From NCBI GenBank assembly GCA_020634855.1, contig JACKAU010000012.1:248001-312000 (forward strand): a stretch of 64,000 nt of DNA, in the 5' to 3' direction. How positions within the stretch are numbered: the first letter of the stretch is position 1; each line of letters opens with the position of its first letter. Source of the stretch: Anaerolineales bacterium (GTDB lineage Bacteria; Chloroflexota; Anaerolineae; 4572-78; J111). Below the pieces are notes generated by a model that was given only the letters and a program-made list of their open reading frames with translations, made no database searches and was not told the origin of the DNA. Of the stretch, positions 40,797 to 48,817 are shown one piece after another. The position numbers and the translations under genes were made by a program.

Positions 40797-42482
40797 CTAA
40801 TTATTAAGCAGCTTTTTCAGCAAAGGCATGGCTTCCTCAGCCGCCTCTCGCCCTATCTGCAGAAACTCATCGGCCTTGTCGTAATTCATCGCTGAATAGA
40901 CTTCAACTTTTGGTTTTATCAAAACATCAACCTGTGTCATCCGGGTCTTTACGATTTCCCGTTCCATAATCGACATCATATTACTCAATACCCCCAGAAA
41001 ATTGGGCTTTTGACTGCGGTGGACGGCCTGTTGGCCTCTGGCCCGCTCCGCTTCCAGTGAAGGTATCACGCTGGAGGCAATGATGATATTGGCGCCTCTT
41101 TCGGCCAGCACGCTGGCCGGTACAGGATTAACAGCACCCCCGTCGATAAGGTAGTGTCCGTTGAGTTGGTAGGGTGAAAAGATGCCGATCATGCCAATAC
41201 TGGCTCTAACGGCTTCGGCAATAGGACCGCTATCAAAAACGATTTCTTCGCCAGAAATGACATCGGCGGCGACCACATAAAAAGGAATTTTAGTGTCGGC
41301 AAAGGTGGCATTATTAAATTGGCGAGCCAAATATTTGACGGTAGCGTTGCCTTTAATTAAGCCGCTCCAGGGCAGGCTAAATTTGGGATCCCACAAGCCG
41401 CTCTTTAAATCGATCAGCTTGATCAAATTCCTGGCAAAGTCGGCCACTTCTTCAACCGATTTGCCCGAGGCGTATAACCCGCCAAACAGCGATCCGGCGC
41501 TGGTGCCGGCCACCATATCGACCGGAATGCCGGCCTTTTCCAGCATTTGCAGTACCCCAATATGGGCTATGCCTCTGGCCCCGCCGCTGGACAACGCCAG
41601 GCCAACCACACAGTGCGTAATTTTGCGGGCGGTGCGATCAATTTCAAGCTGGGTCCCATTACAATAAAAAATTGGACCATCCGCATCCGCTTTGATCCAA
41701 TCCGGTTCCGGTGTATTCAATAAAACGGTGGCCTTAGCTTGTTGCACTGCTTTGGCGTTAACCTCACTGTAGGTGGGCGGTAAAGCCATCAATACCCAGT
41801 CGAACCCATCGGCCAGGATGCCCAATGTTTCCCCCAACCCCTCGCTGGAGAGATCTTCCATCGCTTCGAGGATAACAAAATTGTTGTCGGGTAACTGCGC
41901 ATTGGCGGCCATATCTGTCCCGGTAAGGTCGAGGACAATCACGCGCTGCCCGGTAATATTGAAGATGCTGTTGGCCAATCGCCACGCCTCAGCCCCAAAA
42001 ACAGCGCTGATGGTGTAGCCGGGCCGCCGGGTATTTTCGGTGACCACATCGGTCAGGCGGCGACTCAACTCTTTGGTAATTTGGAGCGCAATAACCGGAT
42101 AATCGACCAGCAATTCATCCATATCCGCTTTGTGCAACATCCACAAATCGGCGTCGATCGATACCGTGACCGTAGCCGAGCGGCGTTGGTTCAACAGCAG
42201 CGCCATTTCGCCAAAAAAGTTGCCCGGTCCCAGAAAGTTGACCACTTTCTCCGGTTGGCCGGGACCAACAATAACCGAGACTTTGACCTGACCGGACTCA
42301 ATCAGATACATGGCGTCGCCCAAGGTATCTTGGCTGAACACTACCGCGCCATGTTCCAGACGAATACGCTGCAACTTGGCTGAGATAGCTGACAGAGCCT
42401 CAAGCGGTAAACCTCTAAAAAAAGGAATACGAGTTAAGCTGTCGATGATCGTGGTGTTGAAAGGGTTTGCTACTTCGTTCAT
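40797..42482 (-). CDS. cNMP-binding patatin-like phospholipase (NTE/RssA type)
   Basis: Residues 15-135 form a cyclic-nucleotide-binding domain (FFRGLPLEALSAISAKLQRIRLEHG, PGNFFGEMALLLNQRRSATV). Residues 170-270 resemble a P-loop-less Rossmann segment. Residues 290-460 are a patatin domain with GLALSSGGARGIAHIGVLQ (oxyanion hole), GTSAGSLFG (catalytic Ser) and LIDGGAVNPVP (catalytic Asp). This layout is that of neuropathy-target-esterase-like lysophospholipases. Nucleotide binding probably controls the hydrolase. 561 residues, soluble. Confidence 0.9.
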   Translation of the reverse strand: MNEVANPFNTTIIDSLTRIPFFRGLPLEALSAISAKLQRIRLEHGAVVFSQDTLGDAMYLIESGQVKVSVIVGPGQPEKVVNFLGPGNFFGEMALLLNQRRSATVTVSIDADLWMLHKADMDELLVDYPVIALQITKELSRRLTDVVTENTRRPGYTISAVFGAEAWRLANSIFNITGQRVIVLDLTGTDMAANAQLPDNNFVILEAMEDLSSEGLGETLGILADGFDWVLMALPPTYSEVNAKAVQQAKATVLLNTPEPDWIKADADGPIFYCNGTQLEIDRTARKITHCVVGLALSSGGARGIAHIGVLQMLEKAGIPVDMVAGTSAGSLFGGLYASGKSVEEVADFARNLIKLIDLKSGLWDPKFSLPWSGLIKGNATVKYLARQFNNATFADTKIPFYVVAADVISGEEIVFDSGPIAEAVRASIGMIGIFSPYQLNGHYLIDGGAVNPVPASVLAERGANIIIASSVIPSLEAERARGQQAVHRSQKPNFLGVLSNMMSIMEREIVKTRMTQVDVLIKPKVEVYSAMNYDKADEFLQIGREAAEEAMPLLKKLLNN

Positions 42483-42683
42483 AGCTTCAGTTTATATTCA
42501 AAGTGCCTGACGCGCACGGGAATGTTAAAAATTATATCACTTCTGCCCCCAACTATCAATGGGACAAGAGGTTCAACAGTTAGGCTCAATCTGGCCAGAT
42601 CTGACCGATTTAGCCCAAGACTTGACGATAAGTCACAAGATTTTAATTAATCACAATGAACTCTTGTTCAATTTGTCAAATTT

Positions 42684-42717
42684 ACATAAAAAGGCATTGT
42701 TTTGTTGCTTTTTATGT
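42684..42717. promoter_or_regulatory. Interrupted palindrome overlapping a promoter
   Basis: ACATAAAAAG and CTTTTTATGT are perfect 10-bp inverted copies 14 bp apart, directly upstream of and overlapping the -35 of the next promoter. It may be an operator for a dimeric regulator. Confidence 0.5.
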
Positions 42718-42732
42718 GAAGTTGGTTATAAT
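42705..42732 (+). promoter_or_regulatory. Promoter of the L,D-transpeptidase gene
   Basis: TTGCTT and a perfect TATAAT are 16 bp apart; the coding start is 30 bp downstream of the -10. Confidence 0.6.
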
Positions 42733-42761
42733 GACTCTACATAATCTTGCAGGCAGATGCG

Positions 42762-44240
42762 ATGCATACGGCTGAGTCAACTCGTCCTAATTCTCCTCAG
42801 ACCAAATTAAATGAGGCCATTAATTTAGCCAAAGAGGGCCACAAACCTGAAGCGCTTGAGTTGCTGCGTCAAGCGGTAACGTCTCAGCCTGTCAACCAGG
42901 CGGCCTGGTTGTGGCTATCGGCGGTGACAGACGATCAGGTCGAGGCTGTGACGGCGTTTAAGCAGGCCAAGACGATCGACCCCTCTCACACCAGTCTGGT
43001 GCGAGCCGAAGAGTGGCTGACGCATCGCTTCCCGGAGGCGATTCTAACGGACCCAGACCCGGAGGAGCCGCCGCTGGCGCCAACGGAAACGCTCACATCG
43101 CGTCGAAATACGCTGCGAGTTTTTAATTTGGTCACCTTTGGGTTAGTCGTACTGGCGATAATCATCGGCCTGATTGTGCTGCTGCTAGGGTTGGTTTGGG
43201 AAGTGAACGCCACTGCCTTTGCCAGTAGCCTGCTGTCCACCGGCTCGATCCCGATTGACTCGCCTCAGCACCAGACGGTGGCCCTGGAGTTGGCCCTGGC
43301 CGAGCAAAATTGGCCTGAGGCTGTCGACATTTTGGAACGTCTGCATCAGAGCAATCCGGAATCGGAGTCGATTGCCCAGCATCTGGCCTACGCTCAGACC
43401 CAGTTGGGTGTCAATTTGCGTAGCCGGGGTTTTGTTGAGGAGGCGTTGCCCCACTTTGAAAACGCACTTAAACTGGCCCCTGAACAAGTCCGAACCCAAC
43501 AAGAGCAGCGATTGGCTCTGGCCTATGTGTCGGGCGTGCAAGCTTATCAAGCCGGCGATTGGCCGGCTGCCATCGACGCGTTTGAGTCGATCTGGGCCGA
43601 AAGTAAGAGCTATACAAACGTTAAGGATTTGTTATTTAGCGCTTACTACAACCACGGCCTGGCCTTAAAAGCATCCGGAGCGTTTGACCAGGCCAAAGCC
43701 AGTTTGGAAGCGGCCACCAAATTACATCCCGAAATGAGCGAGCCGCGCCGCCTGCTGGCCGAAGTTGAGTTTGATATGGCTCCGGAAACCTCATTGAAAA
43801 CGCCGCTGGGGAAATCATCGATTCAGGATCGATTAATTCTGGTCAGTATAGCCGAACAGCGCATGCATGTTTACGACGGTCATAAACTGGTCTTTGATTT
43901 TATTGTCTCAACCGGCGAACCCGGCCGGGATACGGCCATTGGCGACTTTGAGATTCTTAACAAGATCGATAACGCTTATGCCGCCACCTGGAATTTGGAT
44001 ATGCCCTACTGGATGGGGATTTACTGGTCCGGGCCGCTGCAAAACGGCATCCACGCTTTACCTATTGTCAAGCATACCGGCTATAAATTATGGGATGGCT
44101 ACCTGGGGCAGCGAGTCTCCTATGGCTGCGTCATCCTGAGCGATGAGGACGCGGCCACTCTGTACAATTGGACTGAGGTCGGCACCCGAATGAAAATTGT
44201 CCCCAGTTTTGATTATTGGTCTTTTGACAAGGAAGATTAG
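42762..44240 (+). CDS. L,D-transpeptidase (YkuD) with TPR repeats and one membrane helix
   Basis: The 492-residue protein has N-terminal TPR-like repeats (EAINLAKEGHKPEALELLRQAV, AWLWLSAVTDD), a membrane helix (VTFGLVVLAIIIGLIVLLLGL, about 125-150), further TPRs outside the membrane (EALPHFENALKLAPEQ, DWPAAIDAFESIW, FDQAKASLEAATKLHPEM) and a C-terminal YkuD domain (IVSTGEPGRDTAIGDFEI, GIHALP, VSYGCVILSDEDAATLYNW). Cys in SYGC is the nucleophile; the usual His before Gly is Tyr. It cross-links peptidoglycan or attaches proteins to it. ATG 42762 is preferred over TTG 42747. Confidence 0.88.
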   Translation: MHTAESTRPNSPQTKLNEAINLAKEGHKPEALELLRQAVTSQPVNQAAWLWLSAVTDDQVEAVTAFKQAKTIDPSHTSLVRAEEWLTHRFPEAILTDPDPEEPPLAPTETLTSRRNTLRVFNLVTFGLVVLAIIIGLIVLLLGLVWEVNATAFASSLLSTGSIPIDSPQHQTVALELALAEQNWPEAVDILERLHQSNPESESIAQHLAYAQTQLGVNLRSRGFVEEALPHFENALKLAPEQVRTQQEQRLALAYVSGVQAYQAGDWPAAIDAFESIWAESKSYTNVKDLLFSAYYNHGLALKASGAFDQAKASLEAATKLHPEMSEPRRLLAEVEFDMAPETSLKTPLGKSSIQDRLILVSIAEQRMHVYDGHKLVFDFIVSTGEPGRDTAIGDFEILNKIDNAYAATWNLDMPYWMGIYWSGPLQNGIHALPIVKHTGYKLWDGYLGQRVSYGCVILSDEDAATLYNWTEVGTRMKIVPSFDYWSFDKED

Positions 44241-44314
44241 ACCCCGTAAGGGTTGTAGAGTTTTAGTGTCAGGTAGATTGAAAAAATAGTGGTCAACTGC
44301 TGATTGCCTACTTT

Positions 44315-44373
44315 AGCTCCATCAACTCCACAAACTCCATCAACTCTATAAACTCCACCAACTCCATTAACTC
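44315..44373. repeat. Nonamer repeat (ACTCCATCA)n
   Basis: Seven imperfect copies of a 9-bp unit, ACTCCATCA/ACTCCACAA/ACTCTATAA, fill the gap between convergent genes. Unlike other gap repeats in the window it has no inverted partner. Confidence 0.75.
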
Positions 44374-44377
44374 GATA

Positions 44378-45490
44378 TCAGTTAGCCGGTTTAACATCGG
44401 TTACGGAATTAAAGGTATTGACCTCTAAAATCCATCGACTGCCGGGCTGAAAGCGCTGGAATGCGGTTGGGTCGCGCACCACATACGTGTAGGTTCCCTC
44501 AGGTGTTGAAAAAACAATACGATAGGTCTCATCCCGATTGGCCTCGCGTTGATCCGGTCTCAATGACAGGGCCGGCCAGCGGGGCGAAAAATCGTTACCG
44601 CGTAAAACGGCTTCATCGACCGCCTGCCATTCATTAACCGAATAACGGCAGAAATCATCGTAGACCTGATATTGGCAATCTTGCACCACTTCGCCAAAGC
44701 CGCTGCCGGTATCGACCGTGTACGGCGTGCCGCAAATCTCCTGCGAATTGGGGGCCGGTTGATCTTGGGTACGCCGGATTTGCTGGGTGCAGCCTAAAAC
44801 TACCCCCTCCACCGGAATATTATCGCGCCAGGCTTCCCGCTCCACCGGCACCAACCCTTCGATAATCACCGTACGCGTCCAAGAGACATCATCGACCGTG
44901 CCGCTAATATCTTCGGTTCGACTGGAGAGCACAAAAAAGGTGATAATACAGCCCAATACCACCACGACCAGCCCAACCAGACCGATGCGCCCCATCATGG
45001 AACTACTCTTTGATGAACTCGAGGCCGGTTTAGCCGCCGGTTGAACGGGTTTTTGGAGAGGTTCGGGCTTAGGTTGGGCTGCTGTCAAACTGGCTCCGCA
45101 TTGAACGCAGTTAGGCGCATTAGGGGCGTTGGGCGTACCGCAGGCGGGACAGATCAGCGGCTCGGCCGGTTTGTCGTTATGAGCGCCTAAAACTTCGCCG
45201 GCCTTGCGCCGGGCGCCTTCGCTTAAATCGGCCCCGCATTGGCTGCACGTGGTGGCCGTAGCCGGATTGCGCGTGCCGCAGTAGTAGCAGTGAATATCGG
45301 GGCCGCTCTTAGCCTGAGCAATTTTCTCGTCATCCTCAATCAGTTTTTCCTGAGCGGGTTGCTGAAATTCAACATCGTCCGGTTGGGGCATACCGCAGTT
45401 CATACAAGTGCGGCGAGAACCGGGATTGCGCGTATCGCAGTTGGGACAGATCCACTCTAGCTCAACATAGCCCAGCGATTTTTTCGTCAT
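44378..45490 (-). CDS. Zinc-ribbon membrane protein with extracytoplasmic domain
   Basis: The 370-residue protein has three CxxC...CxxC zinc ribbons in the first 140 residues (ICPNCDTRN/CMNCG, CYYCGTRN/CSQCG, ICPACGTPN/CVQCG). A Pro/Ala/Lys-rich linker, a membrane helix (IGLVGLVVVVLGCIITFFVLS, about 172-193) and an outside domain with several Cys (LGCTQQI, EICGTPY, DCQYQVYDDFC) follow. The N-terminus lies in the cytoplasm. Function unknown; proteins of this plan are common in Chloroflexota. It shares orientation with the MBL and MltG genes. Confidence 0.8.
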   Translation of the reverse strand: MTKKSLGYVELEWICPNCDTRNPGSRRTCMNCGMPQPDDVEFQQPAQEKLIEDDEKIAQAKSGPDIHCYYCGTRNPATATTCSQCGADLSEGARRKAGEVLGAHNDKPAEPLICPACGTPNAPNAPNCVQCGASLTAAQPKPEPLQKPVQPAAKPASSSSKSSSMMGRIGLVGLVVVVLGCIITFFVLSSRTEDISGTVDDVSWTRTVIIEGLVPVEREAWRDNIPVEGVVLGCTQQIRRTQDQPAPNSQEICGTPYTVDTGSGFGEVVQDCQYQVYDDFCRYSVNEWQAVDEAVLRGNDFSPRWPALSLRPDQREANRDETYRIVFSTPEGTYTYVVRDPTAFQRFQPGSRWILEVNTFNSVTDVKPAN

Positions 45491-45511
45491 TGGGGTTTAA
45501 TTTGCCTCGAT

Positions 45512-47098
45512 TTATTGGAGTTCTGGTTCTAGTTTAGACTGCCAATCCGGCTTGGTCTGAACCTCTTGGTTCAACTCGAGGAAATTCTCAATCAACCGAA
45601 CCGGGATCTCTGTCAAAGCCGTAATGTCCTTAACGGCAGTATCGTCTCTATTTAGTTTAATCACTTGGGCGAATTTGTCCACGTAGCGCTTGACAGCTTG
45701 AGGCGAACGGTGGTAATGGCGGGCAATCTCTTCCGGCTCGGCGCCATCCAGCCACAACTCAACGATCCGCGTCTTGTAGCTTGACCCTGGCGGCATACCG
45801 TTCAATCGTTCTAATAGGTATATGGGATGGCCTTCTGTCTCCAAACTGTTGAGATCACGGTGGAGTGTACTCAGATCGATCCCCAACAGTTGCGCCAGGT
45901 TATCCTGGCTTAGAATACCGCCTTGTTCGATGGCCTCTTCTAAGAGCCGTAAGATACGACCCCGCCTGAGACCGGCGGCCCGTTCTCGCTGTTTGACATC
46001 GTCATCTTCCGGCCCGGCGTCGATGGTCAGTACGACTTCCACCCGCTTGTCTTCTGCTGCCGGGGTCTCTAAGCTGGCCACGTTGGCTCGAACCTGGCCG
46101 GAGAAAACCATCGAGCGGGTCGGTTTGACCAGTATGTCTTGAGCCGTGTTGAGGATTTGTCGGGATAGATAGAAGGGAAGGTTAAAATCCTTTTGCAAAA
46201 TATCGAGAAAATTCTGCTGGTCGCGAGCGACTTGTTGCTTGAAATTTTGGGTTGAAAAGATCTTGGTCTGGCGGCGGGCGCTGCCGGCTTTCGAGGCTTT
46301 TACCTCAATCGATTTGCCTTTGCCCACTTGGCTTAGACGCAGTTTCATACCATCTTCTGCAATCATCAAGTCACCGTTGTAACGTTTGGCAAAGGCTTCT
46401 TTAATCGTCTCTGGGGTCTGATCATACTCAAGCCCGATGTGACTGATCAACACGTGGGGGATTTTAGCGGCGGTCACAAATTCGGCTACTTCTTCAGGCC
46501 GGTGATGAGCCATCTCATGGATGAGCAGATCACACTTCTCGACATAAGGCGACAATTCATGCGGCGAAACCAGATCACCGCTGTAAACCATTCGCCACCC
46601 CGGACCATTGATGACCATGCCGTAAGCCGCGGCTTTACGACCAAAATGGGTTTTGTATTTGGCGTTTTCCAAATGTTGCGTCCGGAAGAAGGTGGCTTGC
46701 AGCAGGGACTCGGTATAAGTCTCGTTCGATTTTACTGTGGCTATTTTGAGATTATAGCTGAGTTCATCCGGCAGTAAAAAGGAGTCTGCCAATAGGCGCT
46801 GAATTTTGCCTCGCGTCCCTCTGGGGCCATATATTTTTAGAGCGCGCGAGCGCTTGAGTAGATGATTTTGGGTGAGGAGCAGTCCCAAATTAGCCACGTG
46901 ATCCATATGCCAGTGGCTCAAAAAGAGCGCTCGTACATCACGCGGATCGAGGTCGTGTTTATACAATAGTGAACTGACCGGGGCGCCGCAGTCCAGCAGA
47001 TACAGCTTGCTGGTTGCTTTCACAGCGTAAGCCGATTGAAAGCGGCGTTGCGTGGGTAAGCCGGATCCGGATCCCAAAACAATCAGTTCATCGGGCAT
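45512..47098 (-). CDS. RNase Z-like metallo-beta-lactamase fused to a DUF1670-like HTH domain
   Basis: Residues 1-270 are a metallo-beta-lactamase of RNase Z type (ELIVLGSGSGLP, FLSHWHMDHVANLGLLL with the HxHxDH zinc motif, VYSGDLVS, VLISHIGLEY). Residues 290-528 resemble DUF1670: FKQQVARDQQNFLDILQKDFNLPFYLSRQIL, RAAGLRRGRILRLLEEAIEQGGILSQDNLAQLLGIDLSTLHRDLNSLE, SPQAVKRYVDKFAQV, containing two helix-turn-helix units. DUF1670 normally stands alone; the fusion would couple a hydrolase with DNA or RNA binding. The ORF is continuous with no sign of frameshift at the junction. Confidence 0.82.
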   Translation of the reverse strand: MPDELIVLGSGSGLPTQRRFQSAYAVKATSKLYLLDCGAPVSSLLYKHDLDPRDVRALFLSHWHMDHVANLGLLLTQNHLLKRSRALKIYGPRGTRGKIQRLLADSFLLPDELSYNLKIATVKSNETYTESLLQATFFRTQHLENAKYKTHFGRKAAAYGMVINGPGWRMVYSGDLVSPHELSPYVEKCDLLIHEMAHHRPEEVAEFVTAAKIPHVLISHIGLEYDQTPETIKEAFAKRYNGDLMIAEDGMKLRLSQVGKGKSIEVKASKAGSARRQTKIFSTQNFKQQVARDQQNFLDILQKDFNLPFYLSRQILNTAQDILVKPTRSMVFSGQVRANVASLETPAAEDKRVEVVLTIDAGPEDDDVKQRERAAGLRRGRILRLLEEAIEQGGILSQDNLAQLLGIDLSTLHRDLNSLETEGHPIYLLERLNGMPPGSSYKTRIVELWLDGAEPEEIARHYHRSPQAVKRYVDKFAQVIKLNRDDTAVKDITALTEIPVRLIENFLELNQEVQTKPDWQSKLEPELQ

Positions 47099-47115
47099 AA
47101 CTCAACTCTCTAAAT

Positions 47116-48285
47116 TTATTGACAGGCAGCCACATTCGCTTCGTGGGTGTTGAAATCCTCGGCAAAAACATGCGCCCCTTCACCCCCACAGCCCATAAAG
47201 AACAAATAATTGGTTTGCGCCGGCTGAAGCGTGGCGTTAATAGACGATGCGCCCGGATTGGCGATAGGACCGGGGGGTAGCCCGGGGTTCATATAGGTGT
47301 TGTAGGGCGAGTTGACCTGGCTGTACTCTTCCAACGTAACCGGCGTTTTCCACCATTGATCGGTGTCGGTTTGATAGCCCATGGCGTATTGAACCGTGGG
47401 ATCGGCTTGTAAATACATACCCTGCCCCAAACGGTTAAGGTACACGCTGGCAATCGCCGGGCGCTCGTCCGGAACAACGGCCTCCCGTTCAACAATCGAA
47501 GCCACGGTCAAGATTTGGTAGAAGGTATACCCTTGGGCCGAAGCCAGGGCTAGCGCATCAGCCGGAATTTTTTGGGCCATATTATCCAGCATCCGGCCGA
47601 TGAGATCTTCCGGGGTAGTGTTAAGCGCCGGCAGCCGGTAGGTATCGGGAAACAGGTAGCCCTCGTAAGAGGCTCCCGGCGGCCGGTCGGCCAGCAGCGG
47701 GTGGTCAACGACAGTGCCTTGCCGTACCGCAGCCAAAAACTCGGAGCCGTCCATAATATTCGCTTCGGTCAATAGTTCGGCGATCTCTTCGGCCCGCAGT
47801 CCTTCCGGAATGGTAATGGCGATTTCCTCAAAGTTTGCCTTTTGCAGCGCCTCCGCGATCTCGCGCATGTTCATATTGCGCCGTAATACGTAGTCGCCCG
47901 CTTCCAGCGAAGAGTCTAACCCATTATAGCGTAGAAACAGCCGGAACACATCCGGATCGGTGATAAACTGCTGTTCGGCCAGCTTTTCAGAAACAGAAAC
48001 TCCGGTCTCGCCGGACTCAATCGTAAAGGGCACGGTTGACGGGTCATTTGATACGGGCGTATTGATCTTTTCCGATTGGCTCTGTAAATAAAACCCTAAA
48101 AAGAACTCCTCGATATTTTGCGGTGACCGCACCACCGACGCATCGCCGACCGAAATTGAAGCCGCCGCGGCCTCATCTTGGGTTGAGAACGCCCAAAAAC
48201 CGGCTCCCAAAATCACCACAATCGCGGCCACTGCAATCACAAAAACCGTAAAACGAAAAATCGCTCTGAGAACGATCATCTGCAT
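47116..48285 (-). CDS. mltG: Endolytic murein transglycosylase MltG
   Basis: The 389-residue protein has an N-terminal membrane helix (FRFTVFVIAVAAIVVILGAGF), a LysM-like segment (VSEKLAEQQFITDPDVFRLFLRYNG, YVLRRNMNMREIAEALQ) and the catalytic YceG domain: FPDTYRLP, LTVASIVEREAVVPDERP with the catalytic Glu, LQADPTVQYAMG, NSPYNTYMNPGLPPGPIANPG. It cleaves nascent glycan strands and sets their length. It lies 17 bp from the MBL fusion on the same strand. Confidence 0.94.
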   Translation of the reverse strand: MQMIVLRAIFRFTVFVIAVAAIVVILGAGFWAFSTQDEAAAASISVGDASVVRSPQNIEEFFLGFYLQSQSEKINTPVSNDPSTVPFTIESGETGVSVSEKLAEQQFITDPDVFRLFLRYNGLDSSLEAGDYVLRRNMNMREIAEALQKANFEEIAITIPEGLRAEEIAELLTEANIMDGSEFLAAVRQGTVVDHPLLADRPPGASYEGYLFPDTYRLPALNTTPEDLIGRMLDNMAQKIPADALALASAQGYTFYQILTVASIVEREAVVPDERPAIASVYLNRLGQGMYLQADPTVQYAMGYQTDTDQWWKTPVTLEEYSQVNSPYNTYMNPGLPPGPIANPGASSINATLQPAQTNYLFFMGCGGEGAHVFAEDFNTHEANVAACQ

Positions 48286-48627
48286 TCCACCTACCTAAAA
48301 TAGTGACTATTCGACCAAGACCCGACAGAGTTCCGAGTTACGTTTGAGATAACGACTCTTTCCGATTGGAATATGATTGGAGTCCAGGCTAGCGCTTGAA
48401 AACGGGTCGGGTCAGGTGTTATAAAAATTGCCAAGCATTTTGGGTCAAGGCTTGGCGATAGGGCATTTTACCTTACGACAGCTTAATAGACAAGTGGGTA
48501 AAACTGGCCGAGTTCCATCCGGTGAGTTACCGCATTTCTAGAACTTTTGCTATACTCAAGAATTATAAAGCCATAAACGGGCTGAAACTTATTGAGTTAC
48601 ATTCATACTTTAAAAGTGGGAGTTAAT
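48286..48627. other. Intergenic region with one hairpin
   Basis: TTGCCAAGC (48428-48436) and GCTTGGCGA (48450-48458) form a stem of 7 bp or more around a 13-nt loop. TATACT near 48553 with AATTATAAAG may be a -10 for the small gene at 48628. I see nothing else. Confidence 0.4.
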
Positions 48628-48816
48628 ATGGATACCGAAACGCAAAATAATGCGTCTCACTTTACAGCAGAGGATTTAGATTTAATCGAATATCTGGTCA
48701 AACAAGCCCTGGAGCATAGCTCCAGAATGGGGCAGTCTCGTAGCGAGCAGTATCAGCAGATTTTAGATAAACTGCCTTTTTATCGGGCCGTGGCCTGGCA
48801 AATTTCGCGCCGGTAA
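48628..48816 (+). CDS. Small hypothetical protein, 62 residues
   Basis: The protein begins MDTETQNNASHFTAEDLDLIEYLVKQALEHSS and ends FYRAVAWQISRR. It is helical, acidic at the N-terminus and basic at the C-terminus, with no membrane segment. GGGAG is 6 nt before this ATG, better than the upstream in-frame start at 48592. It converges on the LasA-like lipoprotein gene with 1 bp between stops. Family not recognised. Confidence 0.65.
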   Translation: MDTETQNNASHFTAEDLDLIEYLVKQALEHSSRMGQSRSEQYQQILDKLPFYRAVAWQISRR

Positions 48817-48817
48817 C

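Noticed and set aside
42559..42744. Small ORF of 61 codons before the L,D-transpeptidase gene
   Set aside because: It spans the palindrome and promoter, has no ribosome site and low-complexity composition.
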